The notes: a model not told the origin generated them from the sequence alone. Numbered from the stretch's first letter, positions 47,403 to 60,594 are shown. The stretch is 64,000 bases of DNA from Diadema setosum (GCF_964275005.1 NC_092689.1:6152700-6216699); one strand, 5' to 3'. Numbers and translations: made by a program.

Positions 47403-48200
47403 ATAGGTTAGCTTAGTTCACAGCAAAACTAGTATGTTGGCCTTTTATGAGGGCCTTTGGCGTCTGAGAGCAAGGCTATGATGCACATGTGATGCGTGCG
47501 ATCAGTGGGAATAATCTAGGCCTACAGTGAACTCAATCGTCTGATGTACGAGACGGGTGCGAGTAAGTTTCAGGCGTGTGTTGGAAATATGTCAAATATT
47601 ATCACTTAAGTTGTATAACCATGTTCCAAATGTGCCATATGCCCCATATACGTATAGGAACTCCCTCGGAGGTATCTAAAATTACGTTATTCCGAGTTAT
47701 TACTGCTGGCACTGTATCATTAGATTCCCATTGGCATGAGCCATGACATTGTTTTCGGTCCCAGCTATTGATAACTAAGTGGGAAATGTAGACAGCGTAA
47801 ACACACAAGGGATATGCAACATCACTAACATGATCTGTTTTGATCTCTTCGTTACGCCCCTGTCCCTGACACATGGACTACAAGTAGATGTAGCTGTTTG
47901 AGACCTCGAAACTTTGGTAGATCTTATGGCAAGAGTTCAATATGTAATTACCCCTTGCCCTGCTATGTCTAGTCTATGTGTTAATCTGAGTGACACTGCA
48001 CCTGTGCACTGCAGTCTGTGGTAAGTGTGGTCTTTAAGTTGAATCATGATGCAAGTAAAAATTCTAGGCCTACGAACATGATGAAGTTTAGGTGGTTTTT
48101 GGATTAGGATTAGAGTTTACTCAGTTTGAAATGTGTGTATAGCTTCTAACCATACGAGCATTGAGAATTTAGGGTTTCTGGGAAGAACAATGAACTAGGG

Positions 48201-48273
48201 TTTTCTATAGCTCAGTGGGTAGAGCACTGGGCTAGCATCTGGAGGTCTCGGGTTCAAATCCCGGTGGAATCCC
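48201..48273 (+). tRNA. tRNA-like sequence (degenerate, probably a pseudogene or SINE head)
   Basis: TAGCTCAGTGGGTAGAGC is a good D arm with A box and CGGGTTCAAATCCCGG a good T arm with B box. The loop CTAGCAT would give anticodon AGC (Ala). But the anticodon stem has two mismatches and two wobble pairs, and the acceptor stem has mismatches at its first two positions. A working tRNA is therefore unlikely. A GAA-repeat near 48414-48427 could be the tail of a SINE with this head. Confidence 0.5.
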
Positions 48274-48429
48274 ATTTTCTTTGCTCAATTTTCCACTAGC
48301 TAGGTAGCTACAATTGTACAATATCCTGTCTTAGATGTGTGTGAAGGTCCACACACTCACACACATTTCACAGTGCAATAATCTTCAAAACTTGAAGCTG
48401 CACTCTACCTGGAAGAAGAAGAAGAAGGG

Positions 48430-50680
48430 TTACCGGTTAGAGTTAGGGTAATGCTAGCCCGACCAGACGCTGTTAATACGCTACGCGATCGCGCTACGTA
48501 TGTACAGCGGCGACTGGGCTGTGTATAGTTGGGGTAATGCGGACTTGCAGAGGAAACTCATAGTAGGCCTATACAATGTAAATTTTTGGTCTATAATAGT
48601 GGGGGGTACATATGGAACTCTTTCCGATTTATAGTTGGTACTATAGTAAGTAGAGGTCCCAAAAAGGAAATATTCTAGACCTAGTCCTAGACCTAGACTT
48701 CTTTCCAATCAATCATAAATTTGAATCAAATTGTACATCAAGAAGTTAAAGTGCAGATATTGACCTTGATCTGCATGTTGTCACTCGGATCTTTGTTGGC
48801 TTAGCAGGGTAAACTGCCTGAACAACCTGAAACTGAAATTACCATCTCCATGGATAATGTAGAAAGTTATTCTCTTAGAGAGTTCTATTTAATTTTACAG
48901 GAATTTGAGGCAGCGAGCTAATAAATAAGTAGGCCTAGAACCTACTGCTGTACTGGTAAATTTATTAATGATCAGTATGTATGACTAGGACTGTAGGAGA
49001 GTGGATCGTATCACTGGATGCTTTTTTGGCTTTGAATTTTGTACTGAAAGGATGAAAATTCAGCCAAAAATAATACTAGTTATTCACAAAGTCCTGAAAA
49101 TTGCAAGTTTTTAATGTATATTATTCACTCCAATTCTTGGAAAATAGACTTCAAGTTCACCCTTCTACAAAAAGTTACCTTTAAGCGTGGTGTAAAATTG
49201 CATTAAATTCCGGACACAATTTTTGTAATGGAATAATCAACTTCTGTCATATCTTGTCCATGCTCCAGAATCACCGTACACGTTTGTACTGAGCAGAGCA
49301 GACGACAAAGAAAAAAAAAAACAAAAAAAAAAAACAGCAAATGAGGCTCAAATTTGTATTCTATGATAAAAGTTCTAACATGAACATTTCAAACAATTTA
49401 TGAAATGAAATCTGGTGATACTGGTAAATCGGCATCTTTTTCTATTAATCTGAGGTGAAATGTGAATTTCTTAGCGTTTCTACATTTTTGTGTCACTTTT
49501 TTTACCGTTTTCAGCCCATACAAGTGATACAATGCTCTGTAAGGCTAGTCTACAAAGTCCAGCGTGTATTGAATGTCATTATCACGCACAGATGTGAGTG
49601 TCCAGAATTACCATGCTATCCCATAATACCATGTTTGTATATACAAATGATTAAGGTATTGCTAAGCCAGTTAGGTGCTAATTATGTACTTTTGTATTCA
49701 TGTAGATATCTTGAATTTCACTGAGCCGAATTGCACCAAAATTACTTGGTTACGTAACTTTCAACCAAATCCGTCATTGGGAAGTGTCAGTATCGACATT
49801 GACTTACAAGTCGTCACTGAAAACAGACTTGTTCTTCGCGAGAGTTGTGGTGTAGGCCTACACTACCTACACAATCTAGAACTAAAGTAAGCCATCTGTA
49901 TTATGCAAATGAGACTTCACGCAAAACCTGAAAATCAATGTGTAGTCATTGTGGCAAGTTAAGAAGTTGGTCATTTAGAAATGGGCATGTATGTCTGTGT
50001 GTCTGTCTGTTGGCCTCTGTCTGTGTCTGTGTCGTCTTGTGCTATCAAGGAACTGCATTTCTCACAAACTAGCAACTTGCCATAAATCGTTTGTACATTT
50101 TTTTTTTTCTCTCACAATTGGTTGAAAGACCTATCATATAATATTAGATGGCTAGCTTCAGTTTCAGAGTGTGCAGCCAGTGTATGCCGCAATTTATTTT
50201 TGAGCAAAGACATGAAAGTCAAAGTTGATATTGACACGTCCAGAAGACTAATTTGGTTCAAATTTACGTAAGTGGTTGGAAATAAGTAAGTGAGTATAAG
50301 AACTACCTTTTGATTTTGGTGCAGTTTGGGTCGGTGGAAGTGAGATATCTTTATGGATATGAAAGTACGTAATTAGCACCTAATTGGCATACAATAATGA
50401 TTTCCTATTACAAGTTGTACTGGTATTACACATAATTACATAGTCAAAAAAATTGAAATTTTGTGTCATATTTCTTTCAAATACTGTAGATTTAATGGGA
50501 CTATTTGAAAACTTGCTATTGTGATTGCAGTGACAACAAATTTACAATCAGTTGCTCAAGTAAAGAAAGGTCATGTTGGCAATTGAATTTCTTTTAAAGT
50601 ACCAATCTTATTTCAAAGTGGAGATGTTGCCAGATTGAACTGTTGTCAGAATACCACTTGCAATGTGTTCTCTTATTTTG
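48430..50680. other. Flank upstream of COX18
   Basis: No exon found; notable only for TAGGCCTA octamers and a (TCTG)n run at 49990-50035. Confidence 0.4.
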
Positions 50681-50697
50681 CAGATAAGGTGTACATC

Positions 50698-53600
50698 ATG
50701 GCAACTATATGTTCCCTTTCAGCAAGCTCACTCCTTAGAACTTTGTCAGGATCTTCTCAGGTACACATATCTGTCAGTTTCCAGTAGAAGGAATTTAAGT
50801 CAGATCAGATATCTATAGTAACTACCTAGGCATGCATTGTCCCAATAGTTTTCACATAGAATCCAGCAGTAGAATCAGAGCATAGACTTGTAAAATAAAT
50901 TCCTTAATGAGTACACATTCAAATAATTATTTTCAAATAGTTGTGGACTTTTTGGATTTTTTTTTTTCACAGACGGGATTTGCTAGTGAACACCTCACTA
51001 CTAGAAGTCTTCTGTCTGATCGATGAGTGCTAGTGAAAAATAATGATAAAATACTTCATACAAATGCAGTAATGGTGAAGTCATTTTCAGGAGACCTTGA
51101 ATGCTAATTACCACAAAACAAAAGGCCTATCAAACTTATCATTCAAGTCATATCATAACCATCTTTAAATTTTCATTGTAATGCAGGAATGGAAAGAAAA
51201 CATTGATGCAGCCATCCACCTGTACACTTATCTCTCCCATTACTAGAAAGTTACTTGCAATGTAATAAAGAAATGAAATATAAAATTTGATATAAAGGCC
51301 ACAGAGTAATATTAAAGTTTATGCGACATAGGCAAGCAAACATTCATTGTAGTTTAAGAAGACGTGTAACTAGATCGATGATCAATATGTTTTAAAAAAA
51401 AAATCTTTTTTGAACTGCTCTCTACAGTTGTCATGTATAACGAGAAGCAGGTTTGCCGTGTATTCCCTGCTGACGTGGTCATGTGCTGCATGTCAACAAA
51501 AAAGGAGGAACGTCGGCCACCAGGTCAAGAGCTGTATTGGAACACATTCTCGTGTCAAAGTAGCTCGGCATGCTCTAGAACACGTTCAATGTGGTATTAA
51601 GAGTGGTCTACCACCCTTTCATCGTTCAGCGCTTCCGGGATGCACTGGCACAGGACTGTTACAGAGTTCACGGGGCTCTCTTTGCCTCGAGCAGGTTGCT
51701 GCATTTTCAATCGGAGTATCCGTCTCCGAGGGGAACACCATGTACATCCCGACACCGACAGAGAAGTGTTACGAGTTCCTGGAGTACATCCACGATACTG
51801 CAGGGCTACCGTGGTGGCTCAGCATCCTTGCCGCGACATTGCTCTTCCGTGGTGCCATCGTGTTCCCGTTCACCGTCTGGCAGCAGCGTATTCTGGCGCG
51901 GATAGAGAATGCGCAGCCGCTGATCAACGCCTATGTGGAGCAGATCAAGCAGCAGCTGGCAATCATGGCCAAAGAGGAGGGGTGGTCCCAGCGGCAGATG
52001 GCCAAAGCTTTCAGTAATGAGGTGAGGCCAAACTATTTCCTGTGCAAACAGTTTGAGCTATTAAAAGGGAGCAGAAGTAGTAAATTACGCATATTTCTCT
52101 CTTTAAATCAAGCGTCAAATCAAGATCAGCAAATCTGTAAACAGTTTGAGCTAAAGGGAACAATAATCGTAAGCACCACAAGTACACATATTTCTCTCTT
52201 TAAATCAGACATCAAATCAGATTAGCAAATCAGCTCTGTCAGTATGTAAGCTCCTTTCATGGACTAGTAAGACTAACTCGAAATGTGGTGAGTTATCATG
52301 CTGTCCTTCAAATAAAGCAAATGGACATACAAACGTACCAACTTTTTGTTGGTTAGTCTAGCTGACAAGCATTTTAAGCAAATGGTATCATCAAGGTAAC
52401 ATCGTCCCATACGGAAAGAGATGCATCTGTTCCAAACAAATATCTGATTTACAGATTTTAAATGCTGGAAAAGTCTGCTTTATGAGGACTCTAAACCGTA
52501 ATGGAACATGTCTGTTTGGAATAATATCTGCCAATCCCCATACTTCAAAGATCTACAAAAATCTTGATCGATATCTGACGATGTTTCATAGAGTATAGAG
52601 ATTGGGTATGCAGTCCTACTGTTCACCGTCAGAATGGCCCTGGTGTTCTAGATCTGAGCAATGCACAGAGATTGGACATCAGCTCAAAAAGACTTATTGT
52701 GTATGTCTCCAAACCCTCTCAGAAGCTTTTAGAAGAATCGATCTGAAAGACTTTGATGTTAATAAAGAGTAAAGATATGGATTTTTATTGCCCTTGGTTT
52801 TCAATCCAAATTGTGTGGCAGGATGGTATTGTAGGCTTTCTTTCAACATATGAAATCTGTGACTGACGTGATATTATCATGTGAGTCTACAAAACTCTTG
52901 ATCATTAATAATCGATCAGATTTAGTAACATTTGATTAAGTAATTATTTTTTCTCTTATGCACCTCTGATTCCATACATGTACAAATGATACCCTGTAAT
53001 GTTTAGTGCTATTGTCTTGTGCTTGTGTGTTGATATGGGGCCATCCCCCTGCCCCTTGCTCCCAATCTGCGAGTAGTACATGGGTCCCATGTACTACTCG
53101 CAGTCCATGGGTCTGTTTCATGAAAGTCTTGAAAGAGACTTTTACTCATACATGAAAGGCTCACTTTTTTTTTCTTAAAACACACTATGAGAGGTGTCAT
53201 GAAATGGAGTTGAAAATTTCTCATAGCTATGCATGAGCGACTTAAGCCATTCTAAGATTTATGCGAAGACTTTTATGTGATGACTTCATGAAACAGACCC
53301 CACGTCCAGTAAGTGACTCCGACTGACAAATTGCTTTAAACCCTTTTGCCGACACAGGTGCGACTGGTGGTGTCCAACATTCATTTTCGGAATCGCTGCA
53401 GCTCCCACAAACTGACGTACCTCCCGTTCTGGCAAGCAGGCATCTGGCTTTCCATGACAATGGCCATTGGGCAGATGACTGGAAAGCACCCAGACTTATT
53501 TTCCACAGGTGCAGCATCACTTACAAAGCATAGTTTAGATAATCCTTCACCTATCCCGAACACAGAGTGAGGAAGAGAATTTTGTGCAAAGAATAGAAAT

Positions 53601-56600
53601 TGTTCATTTCAGAAACATCCTCACGCGAAAATCATTTCCTACATGAGAAGACACCTTATTCACTTAGAACAGAATATTGCACTTTCATCAATGCTTCATT
53701 TAAAAAAAAAAAAAATGGATTCAGAACAACAAGCATTATTGACAGATCATGCCCGACCTGTGATTTTTTAATTGTTTCTTTAAGGCTCATATGTGCCTTT
53801 GAAATCCAATCACAATGTGAGAAAATCATTCCCAATATTTCTCGGCTTTGTTCACACTCTATTGATATTAGGGAGCTTTAGATTTTGATGCGCGGACGTT
53901 TGAGATGACGCTTGCCGTGGACGTTCTCCTCTCCCCTGCGTTGTGCTAAAAAGTAGCTTTAGATTACGCTGGGACGCAACGTATAAAAAATAAAATGGCG
54001 CCCCCATATGATCACTGCATCAAGTAGCTCTCTACGTTGCAAACTGTGCGGACGTAAAAATAACCCAGTACAGGTAGTGAAAAACTCAAGCGACACAAGC
54101 TTAAAATAGATCGACTAGACGCGTGCTTTGCGCATGCTCAGAACATGTTTTTTTCCCTCTGAACATCACTGTCGCCAAATTCTAAAGCTCTCTGTTATTG
54201 CAGCCTAGTATAGATAGGAAGAGACATCGATTAGTGCTATCCATAAGTGCAATAGTATTGTGTATCATTGCTATCACAGCATGATCGCTGATATGCAAAT
54301 AAGAACCAGTACCTGTTCTGTTAATGATGCTCACCCAGCATTGTCAAGTGTCACACTTTGTCACTTGCACAGTCATCGAGGTTAAATCATTGGTACCAAT
54401 CTTACATACAAGTAGCTATAGTATTTCTAAGGAAAAAAAGTAGGTTGTAAAAGCAGGGTATGTACTGTAAAACACGATATTTTTGCAGCATGAAATTTTC
54501 GCGCATTGGAGCCGACGGCCCTTTTCACGGTATGAAATTTTCGCAAGTTCCCTCTAACATTCAGTGCATATAGGATAGACAAGAACTTTCGTGTGCATTT
54601 TAATTTTACGAATCATGGCTCTTGCGAAATTTGCGAAATTAAAATGCCCGCAAATATTCCTTGTTTTACTGTAGTTGGGTAACGATTTCACCATAATAAT
54701 ATTGAATGTTGCAAGTATGCAAATGTGATGGAATGCAGTGAAGGACTATGATCAAAATTAGGTATGCTTGCTGCTCATTGTGTGTCACTACGAATACATC
54801 ATTGTGATTCCCCCTCACACCAGAGTTGGACATAGATGTTCTACCGGCATTGGCCACAGAGGGCATGCTGTGGTTCTCGGATCTCATGCAGACAGACATG
54901 GCTCTAGCTGTCTTACTTGGCATCGTCAACATCACTTTAGTTGAGGTATGGCAAGTCTTGTGATGACATTTTGCAGTAATGTGACCTTATTATACTATTA
55001 CAGGGAGAAAACTGCTGTCAATTTGAAATACACTTAAAACATTATGGGGTGGGGGTGGAATAAAGGAATAATCTCTATGGTTAAATATTATTTAGTCATA
55101 GAGGGAAAGATATCAGGATTTGCTAGGGTCCACATCGTATGAAAGCTGGCCACTGCTAGACCACATTAAACCATTTGAAAGAAAAAAAAAAAGAAAGTAG
55201 ACAAATTAACAGACTTTTACTTATATTTCCTATGCGATGGCCATCTACACATACCGTGAGAAAAAAAGCTTTGAATAAATTCTGAACATTTACACTGTAT
55301 TGTGGGGGAATGTTCTTTTCTGTCATTAGTTTATGTTTTTCTTTGAAGTACAAAGAAATCCATAGTTTTCTCTCAATGATTTCCACTGAAGACTGGAAAG
55401 GGATGATGTCAGCTCAATACCTTTTTACAGACAGTATATGATGGCTCCTATTATTTGTCTGATATGTGATTTGTGTGAGCATACGGATGTGTTGCTACTT
55501 AGCATAGGCTCATATTGTGAGCAAATGAATTTGACCATCCATGAATTCCCGTGCTGCTGGGTCTTTAGAATTCCCCCCCCCCCCCCAAATTGCTCGCTGA
55601 AACAATTTTGCCATCTAAATAAAACTTTGTTCAAGGAATATATAACCACCAACACATTTGGAGGTGATACATGCCATCAGATTTTCAAACATGTCATTTC
55701 TACTTCTTGCCCATCATGAGAAACTCTTGTCTCACATTGTCAACATGTACTGTACATCTATATGGAGACTAATGTGATATAGTGGAGGCATACCATCTGC
55801 CATAGCAGTATGATAACCTGCTTCTAAACAATTTAAAATCCTGTTTAGTTTTGTTGTTGTTGTTGTTGTTGAAACAGCTGTTTCATTGTGTTACCACAAG
55901 TATTTACATAGAGAGAAAGAAATAAAAAACAGTTGCATTAAGAGAGGAGACAGAAACCTAGTTTGATTATATTTGTGCTAATGGAAAGGGTTTGTCCTTA
56001 TAAGTGGGTTACACGTACATTGTTTTATTGTGTCTTTTTTCTCGCTTTCTTGACTACAATCAGTCTCAAGCATCATGCACAATATTTTGTTGTGGTAAGT
56101 GCTGGCATGAAGAGGCCTTGAGAATCATCTTGAAGACGTTTTTAGCTCAATGAACAAATCTTCATCTCTCTCATTTTGTTTTCATTTCAAGTACATCATA
56201 AATGATAATCATTATGTCAGTCTGATGCCTTTATGTCCGTGAAAGATGTAGTTGTTTTAGATACATCGGGTAGCACCCTACATGCTATGTTGTATGTGAA
56301 CACAATCATTAGGCTACTGCTTTCTTAACCCGTTGAGGACAAGTCCCGAGTATACTCAGGCAGGTGTCTATGGGAATTGTGTGTTGTAGCAATATCAAAC
56401 TGTCCTCGATGGGTTAAAAGAGTGAACTTTAGGCTGTGTGATGTATCAGATGATGTTCTCTTTTTTCTTCAGCTGTCGGCTCTCAGAAGAGGACCACTCA
56501 CACGCACTCAGCACTATCTGCAGAATGTTTTCAGGGTTGTAGCCATCGGGTCTATACCAGCAGCCGCCTTGATGCCGGCTGTAAGTTTCACTTCAGATTT

Positions 56601-57551
56601 GTCCGCCATATAGCAACCAGTTGTGGAACTTGTACAGAGTGCCATTCATACAAAAAAATATCAATGCAGCCCAAAAAATAAAGTGAATTGAGCAATCTTT
56701 CCATGCTGTTTCCAGTATTCTCGTGTTTGTTGCAACACCACTGTCAGAAATTACACACAACAGGTTCAATTATGGCACAAAAAATATCAGGTAGTTCAAT
56801 TTTTTTTTTTTTTTTTTTGCGGACAAAATATAAAAAACAAAACAAAAACACATTCAATGGAATATGAGTATCGAGCCAGATATCGGGGTGTGTTTCTCTT
56901 TTCTTGTAGTTGAAAAAAAAAGATACTGTTGGGACTGTTATATTAAAAGAAACCCCTTTTTGTGTTGTGTTATGGTGTGTGTGTGTGTGCATATTACGTG
57001 CAATGGAACATTCAGAACATTTTTAATGCTTTTAAAACATTAAGGTTTGCCCTTTGTAGCCTTCAGTTTCGTTAGTAATCTTATGGAATGTTTGCTGGGG
57101 AGAAGTGCAGTTTTCATCCTTCAGAGTAATGTCATATCATTATGTTTGTATGTAGTTGCCTCGATTGGATATTATGATGCAGATAATTACGGTGGATGGG
57201 TGAAGATCAAAACCTTGTTCTTTATCATTTTGCCTTGTGGGGTCAGGATGTGGTGACTGAAGCTATGACAGGTCAAAATAGGTTATACCCATAGGCACTC
57301 ATTTTGAGGAGTGGAATGAAGCAGCAGAAAGTGCATGTAAGTTATAAGAAATCATTGTTTTCCATCCACTGCAGGCTGTGAGCTTCTACTGGTTGGTATC
57401 CAGTACCATTGGTCTCGGACAGTTGGCCCTCCTGAGGACGCCAGCCATCCGGCGCGCTGTCGGCATCCCGCATGCCCCGAGCGAGATGAAACACCCCCTC
57501 CAGGAGATGCAGACTGCACTGAAGGCCAAGTATGCCAAGAAAGCCTTCTGA
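50698..57551 (+). CDS. COX18: COX18, mitochondrial inner-membrane protein insertase (six exons)
   Basis: A YidC/Oxa1/Alb3-family insertase that exports the C-terminal tail of cytochrome c oxidase subunit II across the inner mitochondrial membrane. Exons: 50698-50760, 51428-52021, 53358-53508, 54824-54945, 56473-56580, 57375-57551; phases 0, 0, 1, 0, 0; all GT-AG. The product has 404 residues. The first 21 (MATICSLSASSLLRTLSGSS..) are Ser/Leu/Arg-rich without acidic residues, a typical mitochondrial presequence. The insertase domain begins near residue 145: GLPWW then a first membrane helix (human COX18 also has GLPWW), RGAIVFP, VWQQ, ENAQP; then the Trp-rich segment in exon 3, GMLWFSDL in exon 4, LVE..AL at the exon 4/5 junction, and VSFYWLVSSTIGLGQ in exon 6. 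It is longer than human COX18 (about 333 residues), mostly through the N-terminal 125. An AG at 50683 suggests an upstream noncoding exon. Confidence 0.95.
53067..53103. repeat. Perfect 37-bp palindrome in COX18 intron 2
   Basis: Arms of 18 bp (CTGCGAGTAGTACATGGG) around a single central T, directly before the MITE at 53109. Confidence 0.9.
53109..53301. mobile_element. MITE with GGGTCTGTTTCATGAA ends
   Basis: The left GGGTCTGTTTCATGAA is matched inverted by TTCATGAAACAGACCCC. Inner inverted words (AAGTCTT / AAGACTT, TCTCATAG / CTATGAGA) extend the fold. In COX18 intron 2, just before exon 3. Confidence 0.85.
53870..54193. mobile_element. MITE with AGGGAGCTTTAGA ends
   Basis: Left AGGGAGCTTTAGATTTTG, right inverted AGAGAGCTTTAGAATTTG; a roughly 325-bp GC-richer body without coding capacity, in COX18 intron 3. 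Confidence 0.75.
54463..54674. mobile_element. MITE with TACTGTAAAACA ends
   Basis: Left TACTGTAAAACACGATATTT, right inverted TACAGTAAAACAAGGAATAT. The interior repeats TGAAATTTTCGC and TTGCGAAATT. In COX18 intron 3. Confidence 0.75.
56325..56417. mobile_element. Short 'AACCCGTTGAGGACAAGTCC' MITE, copy 1
   Basis: TTAACCCGTTGAGGAC is closed by inverted GTCCTCGATGGGTTAA. It contains CAGGTGTCTATGGGAA, shared with the copy at 60492. In COX18 intron 4, about 55 bp before exon 5. Confidence 0.85.
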
Positions 57552-58379
57552 GGATAAAATGACACGATCACGGCAAATGTCGTCTGGCGTGAAAGGACAG
57601 TAAAGAAAGTTTGGACAGAATCAAGTGTGCGTGTGTAGTGTGTAGTCACCTCAACTCCACCTGCTCCTTTGATACCCTTTCTTACTTCTGTGACTACAAG
57701 ATGAGATTGTGCATAGATCTAGATACCATTGAAAACTATGACAACGTGATGTTTGATGGTTCTGTGATGTTATCAGGATTGAGTGAAAAAAATGGAAGGG
57801 AGCCTGACTTTTGACATCCTGAAGGTGACCTCTTAAGATATCAAAAAATAAGGCACGTGTGTGAAGTGGTGTTGTCCAGCCCTTGGCGTGGGCGGACATG
57901 GCATGCATGGCTTTCTATTTGTGGCCATGGCTGATTATGATCATGCTGTTTATCATTGCCAACAAAGACCAGTGGCATAGTTACTTGTACGATGTATTGT
58001 GTGTAGTGCTTTGGCTTCAGGGTCGTCGATCCTTATTCATCTTTGGAAAACTTACTACAGCTATTTGAATGTTCCATCAAATATTATGTAACGACTGAAG
58101 AGATCCTTGTCATTTGATTGGTTGTTTGACATTGATTATTCGGCCCATTTCACTATGACGTCCTCATCCGTGCAATTGTGGTTCCATTTACCGTGCAATT
58201 TTGGATCCATACGATCTGCTCCATTGCACGCTCACTGCGAGCCCGACTTACTATGCGTACACGCTTGCGTGTACGTGTTGCAGTGTATGTATGCGACAGA
58301 GCGCTACTGATAATAGCGTAAAGGCTAAAGCACTCAGTGAGCACTCTCGCGATCTCAGATTCTCTCTTGTTTCTAAATG

Positions 58380-58385
58380 AATAAA
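58380..58385 (+). terminator. Candidate poly(A) signal for COX18
   Basis: AATAAA lies 829 nt past the COX18 stop, the first clean plus-strand hexamer noticed in the 3' flank. A shorter 3' end using a variant signal is possible. Confidence 0.35.
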
Positions 58386-58427
58386 ACATGAAAGGACAAG
58401 GATCTCTTTCAGGCATTATATAAAACA

Positions 58428-58557
58428 AATAATAAATGTTTTTCATTCGTGCAATGGACAGAATATTTCATTCATTTCATTTCATTCAATGGATCATTTC
58501 ATCTTTCACCTCATGAAATATTCTGTCCATTGCACTCATAAACATTCATTATTTGTA
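58428..58557. mobile_element. Foldback element downstream of COX18
   Basis: CAAATAATAAATGTTT.. and its inverted partner share the word TGCAATGGACAGAATATTTC on both arms around a loop rich in CATTT. Confidence 0.85.
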
Positions 58558-58559
58558 TA

Positions 58560-60490
58560 CTGTAATTGGTGATAATTCCATGCAAGTTGCATCTTGAGAG
58601 ATGTGTGCATGGAATCGCTAGGGGGAGGGTGGGGAGGGGGAGGGGGTTGCCCCTCAGTGCAATCTCTTATAATCCCTTGATAAGACGTTATCCATAGTGA
58701 ATTGACACAGACGGAGTAAGGACAATGATGCTGATTATATTTCCTTTACTGCACTGCTTATGACTTGCATCAACAAAAACTTGGTGGGGCTTGGAGCTTT
58801 CCTTAAAAGGTTTCTTGATCTTTGCATTGTGCCGCTGACTGGTAACGCTGAGTTACGTGTCTTCGTATTGGGTAAGGGTCAAAACATTGTCACTGTGATT
58901 CGTATTGTTAAGTTGGGAGACCCATAGAAATGAATCCCAACATGGAATGGCTCCATTGCAGTCCATAGAGGAGATGGAGACCTATCTATCTATTATGCAT
59001 GCTCTATGGTTTGTAACATTTAGGTAGGCAGTAAGGCTCAGATTTACTGACAATTATAGATCCAGTACATTGTATTTATCACTGTTGTCAGCACACTTTC
59101 TTACTATTGTGATTGAAAGGGGTAAGGTTATTTTATAAGGGTGTTATAGTACTTTACCTTGCCAGGCGAAACTACAGAGACTTTAATACCATGCATAAAA
59201 TGCTGATGGCTTCAAATGGGAAGAAAATCTATGAAAGAGTGATACCCTATATCATGTGTGAGGGATGACTTTCACTGTCTTATATGACAAAAAAAAAAAA
59301 AAAGAGAAAGAAAATATGCTTGTTGCATATTAGTATGTGACACGGGTTCTAATTCCTGTGTTGTTCCTTCCCTGTAACTTGGTGTTCATAATGATACTTA
59401 TCAAATGTACATCTTATTCACGGCAAACGAAAATCTCTGTAACTACACTCACTCCACAGAACAAAAATTCCCTTTATGATTTGATATCATCATTGATGTT
59501 AATGATATTGATGCTGAAATGATGACAACAATGTAATTTATGATTCCCATTTCTCCTTTCAATTTGTTTTATCTTGTATTTACAAGGAATCACTGTGCAT
59601 GAAAAGACATTCATTTCACAATTGATGAAGTAAGATATACGTATTCCCACACATGTCTTGCATTTGACCATTTTTTAATCTTGTGGATGCATTAAATCTC
59701 AGTTTGCAAATATGTTGTAATCGCATTTAAGCACATCAGTTTTTCTTCAGTTTGCAGCTGTACATATTAACTTCATCTTGATAATGGCAAGTATACACTG
59801 TTACATTTAACACAATTGGGACTTGAGGTATATTCTGTTATGGTTCAGTCAGAAGAATTTATCTGAAATCTTCACACCCATGTTCAAACGCAGACGAGAA
59901 TGAAGGAGAGTACATTTGAGTATTATTCTGTTTTTAGAGTCTTGGCTACAACTCTTGTATGATGTCTTTCAAATTCAAGGGAAATTGTACCCTAAGTGAA
60001 TTTGTGAATTCAGCAAAACCTCTAATATTAGTACCGTGTAGAAACATATTCTGTGAAGTTTGGGGGAAATGTACAATCCGTTCAAGTTACAAATGTAAAA
60101 ATATAGACATTAAATTTTTTCGGGTGTGAGTTTCTTCAATTTTTCTCCCTCTGCAAGCAAAATCAATATGCCATCAATGAGAATTGAGAAAGCTACCACA
60201 ATTTGTGATGTTACAGTATGGGAATATTAAAAATATGAAAAGAATTAAACATATTCAATATTCCCAGCATAGTTAGAGAGCACTTAACTTTTCTCCTATA
60301 GAACACAGGAGGAATAATGTTACCCGCAACAAATATCTGGAACAAGTTTAGAAAGTATTTACTTTACATAAATTGTAAAGATTTAAATCCGGGTAGTATT
60401 TGTATAGGGACAATTCCTTTTTGAAAGCAAATGCGGGAAAATTATCTGAGATGGCTTCCATTCTTCAGGTGCTGTTCCACAATGGGTGAT
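58560..60490. other. Downstream flank, no recognised element
   Basis: A G-rich run at 58621-58646; otherwise unremarkable AT-rich sequence. Confidence 0.4.
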
Positions 60491-60491
60491 T

Positions 60492-60594
60492 TTAACCCCT
60501 GGAAAACGAGTCCCAATAATACTTGGGCAGGTGTCTATGGGAAATGCGTGTTACACACTTTAGCAAAAATCTGTCCTCAACGGATTTAAAGTTT
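60492..60594. mobile_element. Short 'AACCCGTTGAGGACAAGTCC' MITE, copy 2
   Basis: Diverged ends (TTAACCCCTGGAAAACGAGT; CCTCAACGGATTTAA). The centre TGGGCAGGTGTCTATGGGAA is nearly identical to copy 1. Confidence 0.8.

Noticed and set aside
47602-47874. Cys/Trp-containing minus-strand frame (QCHGSCQWESNDT)
   Set aside because: Checked against the ligand pattern; cysteine order and spacing do not fit.
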